Below are positions 11,694 through 24,595 of a DNA stretch of 64,000 nt, piece after piece (the stretch's first letter is position 1; the number at the start of each line of letters is the position of its first letter). Source of the DNA: Arachis hypogaea (lineage: Eukaryota > Streptophyta > Magnoliopsida > Fabales > Fabaceae); the NCBI RefSeq assembly GCF_003086295.3, contig NC_092054.1, positions 39,377,294-39,441,293 on the forward strand, given 5' to 3'. The position numbers and the translations under genes are program-made. Under the pieces are notes generated by a model. That model made no database searches and was not told the DNA's origin. It saw nothing but the letters and a program-made list of their open reading frames with translations.

Positions 11694-11884
11694 TTGATTA
11701 GATTGACAATGATAAAGTGAGGTGGTGGTCTAGATCATGCACTTTTTCTTTTCTGTTTCTTTACTTTTCAATTAACCCACTAATTGTTTGAATTTTTGCC
11801 TAAGCTAACTAAAATTTCACTCTAGCAATGGATTGAAGTGTTACTATTTTTCTGGTTTTGTGTGATTTTCATTGTTTTAGTTGT

Positions 11885-13882
11885 ATGTCAGGAATAAGGG
11901 GAGCTATACCCACTTTTTGTGAACAAGACGAAAGAACCCTCAGGAGATTAAGAAGTGCAGAGAGAGGGAAAGGTATTGTTGGAGAAGAAGATTCAGAAGA
12001 AGAATTCCAGGACATGGAAGAACACTCAACAAACCCAACAAATCCACCAGGAGGAGCAGCCAATAACAACAACAATCCACCACAGAGAAGAGTTTTGGCT
12101 TCCTATACATTTGCAAATCCTAGACATTGTGGGAGTAGCATTCTCACCCCAAATGTTAATGCAAACAACTTTGAACTGAAGCCACAACTCATCACCTTGG
12201 TTTAAAATAATTGCTCCTATGGAGGAGGACCACTTGAAGATCCGAACCAACACTTGTCTACCTTCTTGAGGATTTGTGATACTGTCAAAACTAATGGTGT
12301 GCATCCTGACAGCTACAAGCTATTATTATTTCCATTTTCCCTCAGAGACAAAGCTACTCAATGGGAAGATCTAGTGAGCAAGTTCCTTGCCAAATTTTAT
12401 CCACCTCAAAGGATCATCAGGTTGAAGACTGAAGTACAAACATTCACACAAATGGATACTGAACCCATCTATGAGGCATGGGAGAGATACAAGGCTCTAA
12501 TTAGGAAGTGCCCTCCTGAAATGTTCAATGAATGGGACAGATTGCAGAATTTTTATGAAGGCTTAACATTGAAATCTCAGGAGGCTCTGGATCACTCAGT
12601 AGGAGGCTCGTTACAATTGATGAAGACTACAGAGGAGGCCCAAAATCTCATTGATATGGTGGCTAAGAACCAGTATTTCTTTGCACACCAAAGGCAACAC
12701 CAATCATCACAAAGGAAAGGAGTGATGGAGTTGGAAGGAGTGGACTCAATCCTAGCTCAAAACAAAATGATGCAATAGCAAATTCAACAATAATTTGAGC
12801 AAATGGCCAAGAGGATTGATAGCCTCCAAGTTGCAGCAGTAAACACAAGCCAACCATCACCAACGTGGGGGACAAATGAAGAAACTCAAGAGGATCAGCA
12901 ATAAGAACAAGTCCAGTATATGCACAATCAAAATTCTGGATCAAATGAAGTTTATGGTGACACTTACAACTCCTCCTGGAAGAACCACCCCAACCTCAGA
13001 TGGAGAGACAACCACACTCAGACTCAACAGCCATGGCAAAGGAATTCAACCCAAAACAGTTGGAAAAACACAAACCACAACAACCAGCAGAATAATAACC
13101 AAAACACATACAGAAAATCACAAAACACTTACCCCAACTCTAACCATCATCCATCCAATAACCAAGCCACCAATCAAAATATTTACCATCAATCCTCAAC
13201 ACCCCACAACCAACCAATCTCACAAGACTCTCAGAGGATCACCAACTTGGAGATCTTAATGGAGAAAATGATGAAACACCAAGAGATGACAACAAAGAAC
13301 TAGGAAGCTTCCATGAAGAATATGGAGAGGCAGATTGGATAGCTTTCTAAGAAAATTGCTATTGAGAGACCTTTAAGCTCACTTCCAAGTGACACCATTC
13401 CAAATCCAAAAGAAGAGTGCAAAGCCATACAGCTAAGGAGTGGAAAGATCTTGATGAAAGATGAAGGAGCAACCAAGAAGCCAAAGGAAAATGACAATAA
13501 GCAGGTTGAAAAGGAGGAAGCCAATGACAAGGATATAACAGCAAGCAAGCAAACTCAAAATCAAGCTCAAGAAAAGGAAGACCAGCCACAAATTTCAAGA
13601 AAAGGGAAGGAAGCAATGGAGGAACCAACCAAGGATCACAGGCAGGGAGTGAACTTCACACCTCCATTGCCATATCCCCAAAGGTTCAACAAGGAGACTA
13701 AGGATCAACATTTCCCAAAATTTCTTGAAGTCTTCAAGAAATTGGAGATCAACATTCCCTTGGCTGAGGCATTAGAACAAATGCCCCTATATGCAAAGTT
13801 CTTGAAGGAGCTCATCAACAAGAAGAGAAGCTGGCAAGAGAAGGAGACCATTATGCTCACTGAAGAATGTAGCGCATTGTGA
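11885..13882 (+). pseudogene. gag: gag of element A
   Basis: One reading frame runs through the region from the ATG at 11885. It contains an acidic Asn/Pro-rich N-terminus, the NNFELKPQLI motif, the retrotransposon gag core (ICDTVKTNG, then FLAKFYPPQ and YEAWERYK), the conserved NSSWKNHPNLRW tail and a Lys/Gln-rich end running into protease. Stops sit at 12203, 12776 and three further places, each explained by Gln codon to TAA or TAG. About a dozen residues before FLAKFYPP are missing compared with B. The frame is lost at 13880, where pol continues in another frame. It would form the particle core if intact. Confidence 0.85.
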
Positions 13883-16757
13883 TTCAAAGGGGTATCCCAC
13901 CAAAGCTCAAAGATCCAGGGAGTTTTTTGGTTTCATGCACCATAGGCAAGATGATATTGGAAAACGCCCTATGCGATTTAGGTGCCAGCATCAACTTGAT
14001 GCCCCTCTCAATGATGAGAAAGCTTGCTATAGAAGAAATCAAACCTACTAGGATGTCACTAGTGATGGCTGATAGATCAATCAAGACATCCAATGGAATT
14101 GTGGAAAATTTACTAGTGAAGGTTGGAGAGTTTATCTTCCCTGCAGACTTTGTGATCTTGGACACAGAAGGGGATGGAAACAACTCAATCATCTTAGAAA
14201 GACCATTTCTAGCTACAGCAAGAACCACTATTGATGTAGAGAAGGGAGAAATGACCTTCAGGGTGCATAATAAGCAAATGGTCATCAACGTTTTCAAATC
14301 AATGCAACATTCCTCTGAGCAAGAAAATTACATGAAGGTGGATGTGATAGAAAGCTTGGTAGAAGAAATGTTTGAGGACAACTATCAAGAGCACCAGGAG
14401 AAGCAAGGAGAGGAAATGGTAGAAATATCCATCAAAGATAAGGAAGAGGATAAGCCAAAACAGGAGTTGAAGCCTCTCCCTCCTCACCTCAAATATGTAT
14501 TTCTTGGGGAAGAAGAAGCCTTGCCAGTAATCATAAACTCCTCCTTGAACATGGAAGAGGAAACAAAGTTGATTGAAGTATTAAAGGCTCACAAAATAGC
14601 CTTGGGCTGGACAATTGAGGATATCAAAGGCATCAGCCCTGCCATCTGTATGCATAAAATTTTATTGGAAGAAGAGTCAAAACATGTGGTTCAACCTCAG
14701 AGAAGACTCAACCCAACCATGAAAGAGGTGGTTCAAAAAGAAATGATGAAGTTATGGAATGCTGGGATAATCTTTCCAATCTCGGACAGTTCATGGGTGA
14801 GTCCGGTTCAAGTTGTACCAAAAATGGGAGGAATGACAGTCATCACCAATGAGAAGAATGAGTTGATCCCCACCGGGACAGTGACTGGGTGGAGAATACG
14901 CATAGATTACAGGAGACTGAATGATGCTACAAGAAAAGATCACTTTCCTCTGCCCTTCATTGATCAAATGTTGGAAAGATTGGCAGGCCATGCTTACTAC
15001 TGCTTCTTGGATGGATACTCTGGGTACAATCAAATAGTGGTGGATCCCAAGGATCAAGAGAAGACTTCATTTAAATGCCCATTTGGAGTTTTCACCTACA
15101 AGAGGATGTCCTTTGGGCTATGCAATTTCCCAGCCACCTTTCAAAGGTGTATGCTATCCATTTTTTCTGATATGGTGGAAAAATTTTTAGGAGTCTTCAT
15201 GGATGATTTTTCTGTCTTTGGTAATTCATTTAACACTTTCTTGCATCATTTAACTCTTGTTTTGAAAAGATGCCAAGAAACTAATCTGGTATTGAATTGG
15301 GAGAAATGCCATTTCATGGTTCCAGAAGGAATAGTTCTTGGGCATAAAGTGTCATGCAAATGTATAGAAGTTGATAAAGCTAACATAGAAATTATTGAAA
15401 AACTCCCTATACCTGTTAATGTGAAAGCAGTAAGGAGTTTTCTTAGGCATGCTGGCTTTTACAGGAGGTTCATCAAAGATTTTTCAAAAATAGCAAAACC
15501 ATTGAGCAATTTACTAATGATTGATACCCCCTTCATCTTTGATGACAACTGTAAATATGCCTTTGAAACTCTAAAAAGAAAATTCATTACAGCACCAATT
15601 ATCACACCCCCTGATTGGAACTTACCTTTTGAACTTATGTGTGATGCAAGTAACCTTGCTATTGGTGTTGTGCTGGGGCAAAAGAAAGACAAGTTGCACC
15701 ATGTCATATATTATGCCAGCAAGGTGTTAAATGAAATACAGAAAAATTATACCACTACTGAGAAAGAACTTTTGGCAATTGTATATGCATTTGACAAGTT
15801 TAGGCAATACTTGATTGGTTCAAAAGTTGTAGTGTACACTGACCATGCTGCTCTGAAGTATTTAATGTCTAAACAGGATTCAAAGCCAATGCTTATTAGG
15901 TGGGTCCTGCTACTACAAGAATTTGATATTAAAGTGAGAGATAGAAAGGGAAGTGAAAATCAAGTAGCAGATCATTTATCAAGAGTGCCACAAGAAGCTA
16001 ATCAAGATAGACCACAGTAAGTAAATGAGAATTTCCCTGACGAGCACCTTTTCCAAGTCCAACAAGCACCTTGGTTTGCTGACATAGCAAATTACAAAGT
16101 AGGAAGGAAGATACCTCAATAATTCTCTAAGAAACAAGTGAAGAAGCTACTCAATGAAGCAAGGAATTTCTTGTGGGATGAACCTTTTTTATTCAAGAGA
16201 TGCTCTGATGGAATGATTAGGAGGTGTGTCCCTGAAAATGAAATGAAAGATATATTGTGTCATTGTCATGGTTCAGCATATGGTGGAACTTTGGACCAGA
16301 GAGAACAGCTGCTAAAATACTGCAGAGTGGATTTTACTGGCCAACCATCTTCAAGGATGCCAGGGAGTTTGTTCACCAGCGTAATGAATGCCAAAAGGCC
16401 GGCGGATTGACAAGAAGGAACGAAAAGCCTTAAAATTTCATTCTTAAAGTGGAGCTGTTTAATCTTTGGGGCATAGATTTTGTGGGACCCTTCCCTCCTT
16501 CCTATTCCTTCAAATACATCTTGGTAGCAGTGGAATATGTCTCAAAGTGGGTGGAAGCAATAGCCACAACAACATGTGATGCACAAATTGTTCTTCAATT
16601 CTTAAAGAAGCACATCTTCACCAGATATGGAGTACCTAAGGGACTTATAAGTGATGGTGGTAGTCATTTTTGTAACAAACAGATGGAGAAACTCCTTCAC
16701 AAATATGGGGTAATGCATAAACTAGCCACACCATATCACTCACAGACCAACGGCTGA
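13879..16757 (+). pseudogene. pol: pol of element A (PR, RT, RNase H, start of integrase)
   Basis: The 713-codon open stretch to 16020 carries an aspartic protease with DLGAS (about residues 33-37), the RT palm motifs FLDGYSGY (about 376) and FMDD (about 440), and RNase H with MCDAS (about 586) and YTDHAALK (about 652). After an ochre stop at 16018 the frame continues through an integrase HHCC region that is frameshifted around 16290-16440. The catalytic core GIDFVGPFP follows, then ISDGGSHF, whose second Asp is intact. Solo LTR S interrupts it at 16755. The RT stretch is unbroken and still looks well conserved. Confidence 0.9.
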
Positions 16758-18380
16758 TGAGCAGATAATTTATACGCTTTTTGGCATTGTTTTTAGTATG
16801 TTTTTAGTATGTTTTAGTTAGTTTTTATTATGTTTTCATTAGTTTTTATTTAAAAATCACATTTTTATATTTTACTATGAGTTTGTGTGTTTTTCTGTGA
16901 TTTTAGGTATTTTATGGCTGGAATTGAGGGACCTGAGCAAAAATCTGATTCAGAGGCTGAAAAAGGACTGCAGATGCTGTTGGATTCTGACCTCCCTGCA
17001 CTCGAAGTGGATTTTCTGGAGCTACAGAAGCCCAATTGGCGCGCTCTCAATTGCGTTGGAACCTGGGCTTTCCAGAAATATATAATAGTCCATACTTTAC
17101 CCACGATTTGATGGCCCAAATCGGCGTTCCAAGTCAGCTTAAGAATTCTGGCGTCAAAACGCCAGAACTGGCACAAAAGCTAGAGTTAAACGCCCAAACT
17201 GGCACAAAAGCTGGCGTTTAACTCCAAGAAAAGTCTCTACATGTGAAAGCTTCAATTCTCACCCCAATCACACACCAAGTGGGCCCGGAAGAAGATTTCT
17301 GCATTAATTACTTATTTTTGTAAACTCTAGGCTACTAGTTCTCTATAAATAGGACCTTTTTACTATTGTATTTTCGTCTTGGTTCTTCAGGTTCCCTCTC
17401 TGGGGCCGAAGCCAATGACCACCATTATCACTTTTGTATTTTCAACGGTGGAGTTTCTACACACCATAGATTAAGGTGTGGAGCTCTGCTGTTCTTCATG
17501 GATTAATGCAAAGTACTATTGTTTTTCTATTAAACTCAAGTCTATTTCTTCTCCAAGATATTCATTCGCACCCAAGAACATGATGAATGTGATGATTATG
17601 TGACACTCATCACCATTCTCACCTATAAATGCGTGTCTGACAACCACTTCCATTCTACATGCAAACAAGCTTGAATGTGTATCTCTTGGGTTTCTAATAT
17701 AAGATTAGAACCTTCGTGGTATAGGCTAGAATTATTGGCGGTCATTCTTGAGATCCGGAAAGTCTAAACCTTGTCTGTGGTATTTCGAGTAGGATCTGGG
17801 AAGGGATGACTGTGACGAGCTTCAAACTCGCGAGTGTTGGGCGTGTGACAGACGCAAAAGGATCAATGGATCCTATTCCAACATGATCGAGAACCGACAG
17901 ATGATTAGCCATGCGGTGACAGCGTGCGTAGAACATTTTCACTGAGAGAACGGAAAGTAGCCATTGACAACGGTGATGCCCAACATAAAGCTTGCCATGG
18001 AAAGGAGTATGAATGATTGGAAGAAGGCAATAGGAAAGCAGAGGTTCAGGAGGAACAAAGCATCTTCATACGCTTATCTGAAATTCCTACCAATGAAATA
18101 CATAAGTATCTCTATCTCTATCTTTATTTTATGTTTTATTTATCTTTAATTATCAATCCTCCATAACTATTTGAATCCGCCTGACTGAGATTTACAAGAT
18201 GACCATAGCTTGCTTTAAGCCGACAGTCTCCGTGGGATCAACCCTTACTCACGTAAGGTATTACTTGGACGACCCAGTGCACTTGCTGGTTAGTTGTGCG
18301 GAATTGTGACAAAGTGTGATTCACGTTTGAGAGCTCCAAGTCTTTGGCGCCATTGTTGATGATCACAATTTCGTGCACCA
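16755..18380 (+). repeat. Solo LTR S of the B family (1626 bp)
   Basis: It begins TGATGAGCAGATAATT and ends CGTGCACCA. It is flanked by ACGGC at 16750-16754 and 18381-18385. No internal sequence is present, so the element was lost by LTR-LTR recombination. U3 palindromes start at 17149, 17181 and 17212, close to the 31-bp spacing seen in B. The TATA box is at 17344. It interrupts the integrase of A between TNG and the following QAE. Confidence 0.95.
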
Positions 18381-18385
18381 ACGGC

Positions 18386-18979
18386 CAAGCAGAGCTTGCA
18401 AATAGGGAATTAAAGAGGATTTTGGAGAAGACTGTGGGAGCAACTAGGAAAGATTGGGCCAGGAAGCTTGAGGATGCAGTCTGAGCATATAGGACAGCAT
18501 TCAAAACTCCTATTGGGAAGTCCCCATTTCAGATGCTATATGGAAAATCTTGTCACCTCCCTGTAGAGCTAGAACATAAAGCTTTTTGGGTCACTAAGCT
18601 CCTCAACCTTGATTCTCAATCAGCAGGAGAGAAGAGGCTGCTACAACTAAATGAGTTGGATGAGTTTAGGCTAGAAGCTTATGAGAGTGCTAAGATATAC
18701 AAGGAAAGAGCTAAGAGGTGGCACGACAAGAAAATCTTAAAGAAGGAGTTCAAATCAGGACAGCAAGTACTTCTATATAATTCAAGACTCAAGATCTTCC
18801 CTGGCAAGCTCAAATCAAAGTGGACTAGTCCATATGTGGTGACAAAGGTTTTTCCCTATGGAACCCTGGAATTATTAGATGAAGTAACAAAGACTCATTT
18901 CACAGCCAATGGTCACAGGGCAAAGCACTATTTGGGAGGCCAATGGGACAAAGAAAAGGAGGTTCAAAACTTGAATTGA
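18386..18979 (+). pseudogene. pol: Integrase C-terminal part of element A
   Basis: It continues the integrase after solo LTR S, with the frame preserved once S and one duplication are discounted. It contains the catalytic Glu region (ELANRELKR), the [10 protein letters not shown] block, KRWHDKK and the [21 protein letters not shown] tail. One stop (TGA for Trp) lies at about 18482. It ends at 18977-18979 immediately before the double hairpin. Confidence 0.88.
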
Positions 18980-18994
18980 TTAAAGAATGGAGGA

Positions 18995-19042
18995 TGTCAA
19001 GCTAGTGACAATAAAAGAGCGCTTGTTGGGAGGCAACCCAAC
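18995..19042 (+). other. Post-pol double hairpin (element A)
   Basis: Hairpin 1 is TGTCA/TGACA around AGCTAG. Hairpin 2 is GTTGGG/CCCAAC around AGGCAA (19025-19042), with a perfect 6-bp stem. The spacer is ATAAAAGAGCGCTT. It lies 15 nt after the pol stop. This is the best-preserved copy of its type. Confidence 0.72.
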
Positions 19043-19220
19043 CTGAGGTAGTGTTCTTTTCATAACTATTTTAATAAAAAGGTTAATTAGTTTTATCTAC
19101 ATTGTAAGAAGCTAAGTTTGGTGTTGCACACCAAAACAATCTAAGGGAGAATGAAGGATTCTAAGTTTGGTGTTCCACCAAAAACTTCATCATAAAACAC
19201 ATTCTCACCTTCTGCATAAT
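19043..19220 (+). other. Start of non-coding 3' region of element A
   Basis: It has two TAAGTTTGGTGT motifs (about 19107 and 19150) followed by CACACC or CCACC. Element B is inserted after ATAAT at 19216-19220. Confidence 0.6.
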
Positions 19221-20916
19221 TGATGAGCGGATAATTTATACGCTTTTTGGCATTGTTTTCACATAGTTTTTAGTATGATTTAGTTAGTTTTTAGTATATT
19301 TTTAAATAAATTTCACATTTCTAGACTTTACTATGAGTTTGTGTGTTTTTCTGTGATTTCAGGTATTTTCTGGCTGAAATTGAGGGACTTGAGCAAAAAT
19401 CAGATTCAGAGGCTAAAGAAGGACTGCAGATGCTGTTGGATTCTGACCTCCCTGCACTCAAAGTGGATTTTCTAGAGCTACAGAAACCCAAATGGCACGC
19501 TCTCAATTGCGTTGGAAATTAGACATCCAGGGCTTTCCAGAAATATATAGTAGTCTATACTTTGCCCGAGTTTAGACGACGCAAACTGGCATTCAACGCC
19601 AGCTTTCTGCCCTATTCTGGCGTTAAACGCCAGAAACAAGTTGCAAACCAGAGTTAAATGCCAGAAACAAGTTACAAACTGGCGTTCAACTCCAAGGAAG
19701 ACCTCTACACGTGAAAGCTTCAATGCTCAGCCCAAGCACAAACCAAGTGGGCCCCGGAAGTGGATTTCTGCATCATTTACTTATCTTTGTAAACCCTAGT
19801 AACTAGTTTAGTATAAATAGGACTTTTTACTATTGTATTCGGGATATCTTTGATCAGTTTTATGCTATCTTAGACCTTTATGGGGGCTGGCTATTCGGCC
19901 ATGCCTGTACCTTCATCACTTATGTATTTTCAACGGTAGAGTTTCTACACACCATAGATTAAGGTGTGGAGCTCTGCTGTTCCTCATGAATAAATGCAAA
20001 GTACTATTGTTTTTCTATTTAATTCAAGCCTATTTCTTATCTAAGATATACACTTGTTCTTCAACATGAGGAAGGTGATGATCCGTGACACTCATCATCA
20101 TTCTCACCTATGAACGCGTGCCTGACAACCACTTCCGTTCTACTTGCAATAGCTTAAGTGCGTATCTCTTAGCCTCCTGGTTCATGACGCATGGTTGCCT
20201 CGCCTGACAACCGAGCCTTCCATTCCATGAGATCAGAGTCTTCGTGGTATAGGCTAGAATTATTGGCGGCCATTCTTGAGATCCGAAAAGTCTAAACCTT
20301 GTCTGTGATATTCCGAGTAGGATTTGGGAAGGCATGGCTGTGACGAGCTTTAAACTCGCGAGTGCTGGGCGTAGTGACAGACGTAAAAGGATTACTGAAT
20401 CCTATTCCAGTATGATCGAGAACCGACAGATGAATAGCCGTGCGGTGACAGCGCATTTTGGACCATTTTCACTGAGAGGATGGGAAGTAGCCATTGACAA
20501 CGGTGATGCCCTACATAAAGCTTGCTATGGAAAAGAGTAGGAATGACTGGATGAAGACAGCAGGAAAGCAGAGGTTCAGGAGGAACGAAAGCATCTCTAT
20601 ACGCTTATCTGAAATTCTCACCAATGGATTACATAAGTATCTCTATCCCATTTTATATTTTAATTATATTTTAATTATCAATTCACTATAACCATTTGAA
20701 TCCGCCTGACTGAGATTTACAAGGTGAACATAGCTTGCTTCAAGCTGACAATCTCCGTGGGATCGACCCTTACTCACGTAAGGTTTATTACTTGGACGAC
20801 CCAGTGCACTTGCTGGTTAGTTGTGCGAAGTTGTGACAAAGAATTAAGATTATGAACGTGAGTATTAAGTTTTCAGCGCGTTACCAAGGAATGAACGATC
20901 ATGATTTCCCACACCA
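19221..20916 (+). repeat. 5' LTR of element B (1696 bp)
   Basis: It begins TGATGAGCGGATAATT and ends CCCACACCA. Four U3 palindrome units start at 19587, 19618, 19649 and 19680, exactly 31 bp apart. TATAAATAGG lies at about 19812. U5 has GGGATCGACCC and a CCAG(N)CTGG hairpin near 20799. Confidence 0.95.
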
Positions 20917-20922
20917 AGTTTT

Positions 20923-20940
20923 TGGCGCCATTGCCGGGGA
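20923..20940 (+). promoter_or_regulatory. Primer-binding site of element B (tRNA-Asp)
   Basis: TGGCGCCATTGCCGGGGA has one mismatch to the tRNA-Asp complement and starts 6 nt after the LTR. Confidence 0.85.
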
Positions 20941-22783
20941 TTGTTCGAGTTTGGACAACTGACGGTTCATCTTGTTGCTCAGATTAGGTAATTTTATTTT
21001 AATTTTAAGTTTTTGTTTTTCTTTTTATTTTTGAAAAAAAAATATTAAAAATTTTAAATTATTCTATGTTCTTCAGAATTTTTAAGAATGAATTCTAGAG
21101 TTTCTTCATGATTTGTTGAAGCCTGGCTTGGTTGTCAAGCCATGTCTAAATTTTTGGACTGAGGCTTCCACTTATCATGGCAAGAGCCCTTGGACTCTCA
21201 TCTAATCAGCTGTTATATGCCTGATTTGTATCTGCTGAAGCTTGGCTTGCCATTGGCCATGTCTAGTGTTTTGGACCGGAGCTTTTACTGAAAGCTTGGC
21301 TGGCTAGTGTGCCATGTCTAATTCCTGGACCGGAACTTTAGACTAACATTGCATGATTCCTGGAATTCTTATTAAAAATTTTGAAATTCTTATTTTTCTT
21401 TTTCCAATTAATTTTCTAAAAATCCAAAAAAAATTTATCAAATCATAAAATCAAAAATATTTTTGTGTTTCTTGTTTGAGTCTTGAGTCAAAATTTTAAG
21501 TTTGGTGTCAATTGCATGTTTATCTCTTTCTTGCATTTTTCGAAAATTCATGCATTGCATTCTTCATGATCTTCAAGTTGTTCTTGATGAATCCTCTTGT
21601 TTGATCTTCATATTTTCTTGTTGTGTGTTGCATCTTGTTTTTCATATGCATTCTTGCATTCATAGTGTCTAAAAATTAAAAATTTCTAAGTTTGGTGTCT
21701 TGCATGTTTTCTTTTCTTAAAAATTTTTCAAAAATAAGTTCTTGATGTTCATCATGATCTTCAAAGTGTTCTTGGTATTCATCTTGACATTCATAGTGTT
21801 CTTGCATGTATCATTTGTTTTGATCCAAATTTTTTATGCATTGAGTCTTTTTGTTGTTTTTCTCTTTCATCATTAAAAATTCAAAAATAAAAATATCTTT
21901 CCCTTTTTCTTCTCATAAAATTCGAAAATTTGAGTTGACTTTTTCAAAACTTTTTAAAATTTAGTTGTTTCTTATGAGTCAAGTCAAATTTTCAATTTAA
22001 AAACCTTATCTTTTTCAAATCTTTTTCAAAAATCAAATCTTTTTCATTTTTCTTTCATAATTTTCGAAAATTTCAAATTGATTTTCAAAAATCTTTTTCT
22101 TATTTTGTTTCGTAATTTCAAAATCTTTACTAACAATTAATGTGATTGATTCAAAAATTTTAAGTTTGTTACTTGCCTATTAAGAAAGGTTCAATCTTTA
22201 AATTTTAAATCATATCTTTTTGTTTCTTGTTAGTCAAGTAATCAACTTTAATTTTCAAAATCAAATCCTTTTAAATTTCTTTTTCAAATCTTTTTCAAAA
22301 TAAATTTCAATCACATCTTTTTCAAAATCAATTTCAAAATCTTTTCTAACTTCTTATCTTTTCAAAAATTGATTTTCAAATCTTTTCCAATTAACTACTT
22401 GACTTTTTGTTTGATTTTAAAAGTTTACTATTTCAATCATATCTTTTTCAAAACTACCTAACTAATTCTCTCTCTAATTTTCGAAAATCACCTTCCTCTT
22501 TTTCAAAATTTCTTTTTAATTAACTAATTGCTTTAACTTTTAATTTAATTTCATTTTTCTTTTTTTTAAAAAAAATTTCGAATTTTAACTTAATTTAAAA
22601 TAAAAAAAAATATTTTTCTTTTCTTTTCAATTATTTTCGAAAATTCTTCCCTCTCTCATCTCCTTCTAATTATTTATTTATCTACTAACACTTCTCTTCT
22701 TCTTAAAAATTCAAACCCTCTCTCTCTTTCTGTGTTCGAATTCTTTCTCTTCTCTTCTACTCACATAAAGGAGCCTCTCTACT
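20941..22783 (+). other. Long untranslated leader of element B
   Basis: It is 1.8 kb without an ORF. Three imperfect copies of a unit GCTTGGCTNG...GCCATGTCTA...GGACYGRAGCTT lie at about 21119, 21238 and 21293. Two TTTAAGTTTGGTGTC or CTAAGTTTGGTGTC motifs lie at about 21497 and 21687, each followed by a copy of TGCATGTTT. The remainder is T-rich with recurring TTTTTCAAAATC. By position it should hold the packaging signal. Confidence 0.5.
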
Positions 22784-24580
22784 GTGGCAAAGAGGATCCC
22801 TATTATTTTCTATTTTCTTCTTTTTCATATGAGCTGGAACAAGGATAAGAACATTCTTGTTGAAGCTGATTCTGAACCTGAAAGGACTCTGAAGAGAAAG
22901 CTAAGGGAAGCTAAAGCACAACTCTCTGGAGAAAATCTGACAGAAATTTTCGAAAAAGAAGGAGACATGGCCGAAAATAATAACAATGCAAGGAAGATGC
23001 TTGGTGACTTTACTGCACCAAATTCCAACTTACATGGAAGAAGCATCTCAATCCCTACAATTGGAGCAAACAATTTTGAGCTAAAGCCTCAATTAGTTTC
23101 TCTGATGCAACAGAACTGTAAGTTTCATGGACTTCCATCAGAAGATCCTTTTTAGTTCTTAACTAAATTCTTGCAAATCTGTGATACTGTTAAGACCAAT
23201 GGGGTTGATCCCGAGGTCTACAGGCTTATGCTTTTCCTGTTTGGTGTAAGAGACAGAGCTAGAATATGGTTGGACTCTAAACCTAAAGATAGCCTGAACT
23301 CTTGGGATAAGCTGGTCACGGCTTTCTTAGACAAGTTCTTTCCTCCTCAAAAGCTTAGTAAGCTTAGAGTGGATGTTCAAACCTTCAGACAAAAAGAAGG
23401 TGAATCCCTCTATGAAGCTTGGGAGAGATACAAGCAACTGACCAAAAAGTGTCCTTCTGACATGCTTTTAGAATGGACTATCCTGGATATATTCTATGAT
23501 GGTCTGTCTGAATTATCTAAGATGTCATTGGACCATTCTGCAGGTGGATCCATTCACCTAAAGAAAATGCCTGCAGAAGCTCAGGAACTCATTGACATGG
23601 TTGCAAATAACCAGTTCATGTACACTTCTGAAAGAAATCCTGTGAGTAATGGGACGCCTCAGAGGAAGGGAGTTCTTGAAATTGATGCTCTGAATGCCAT
23701 ATTGGCTCAGAACAAAATATTGACTCAGCAAGTCAATATGATTTCTCAGAGTTTGAATGGATTGCAAGATGCATCCAACAGTACTAAAGAGGCCTCTTCT
23801 GAAGAAGAAGCTTATGATCCTGAGAACCCTGCAATAGCAGATGTGAATTACATAGGTGAACCCTATGGAAACACCTATAATCCATCATGGAGAAATCATC
23901 CAAATTTCTCATGGAAGGATCAACAAAAGCCTCAACAAGGCTTTAATAATGGTGGAAGAAACAGGTTTAGCAATAGCAAGCCTTTTTCATCATCCACTCA
24001 GCAACAGACAGAGAATTCTGAGCAGAATCCATCTAGCTTAGCAAATATAGTCTCTGATCTATCTAAGGCCACTCTAAGTTTTATGAATGAAACAAGGTCC
24101 TCCATTAGAAATTTAGAGGCACAAGTGGGCCAGCTGAGTAAAAGAGTCACTGAAACTCCTCCTAGTACTCTCCCAAGTAATACAGAAGAGAATCCAAAAA
24201 GAGAGTGCAAGGCCATAACCTTACTTGGTATGGACGAACCCAGAGAGGAGGAGGAGGACATGAATCCTAGTGAGGAAGACTTCCTGGGACATTCAGTGAC
24301 CAATAAGGAGTTTCCCTTTGAGGAACCAAAGGAATCTGAGGCTCATGCAGAGACCATAGAGATTCCATTCAACTTGCTTCTGTCCTTCATGAGCTCTGAT
24401 AAGTATTCTTCCTCTGAAGAGAATGAAGATATTATTGAAGAGCAAGCTGCTAAGTACCTTGGTGTAATCATGAAGTTGAATGCCAAATTATTTGGTAATG
24501 AGACTTGGGAAGATGAACCTCCCTTGCTCACCAATGAACTGAATGCATTGGATAGGCAGAAATTACCTCAAAAAAAATAG
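22784..24580 (+). pseudogene. gag: gag of element B
   Basis: It is one frame with a single internal amber at 23153-23155, where Gln (CAG) is expected. The first ATG that fits is at about 22829 (MSWNKDKN). Features in order: acidic/basic N-terminus, NNFELKPQLV, the gag core with LQICDTVKTNG, W-SW-KLVTAFLDKFFPPQKL and YEAWERYKQL, the NPSWRNHPNFSW tail, and an acidic linker reaching the protease. No CCHC knuckle is visible. A second TAG at 24578 separates it from the protease in the same frame. It is only two substitutions from a continuous gag-PR ORF. Confidence 0.87.
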
Positions 24581-24595
24581 GATCCTGGTAAAATC

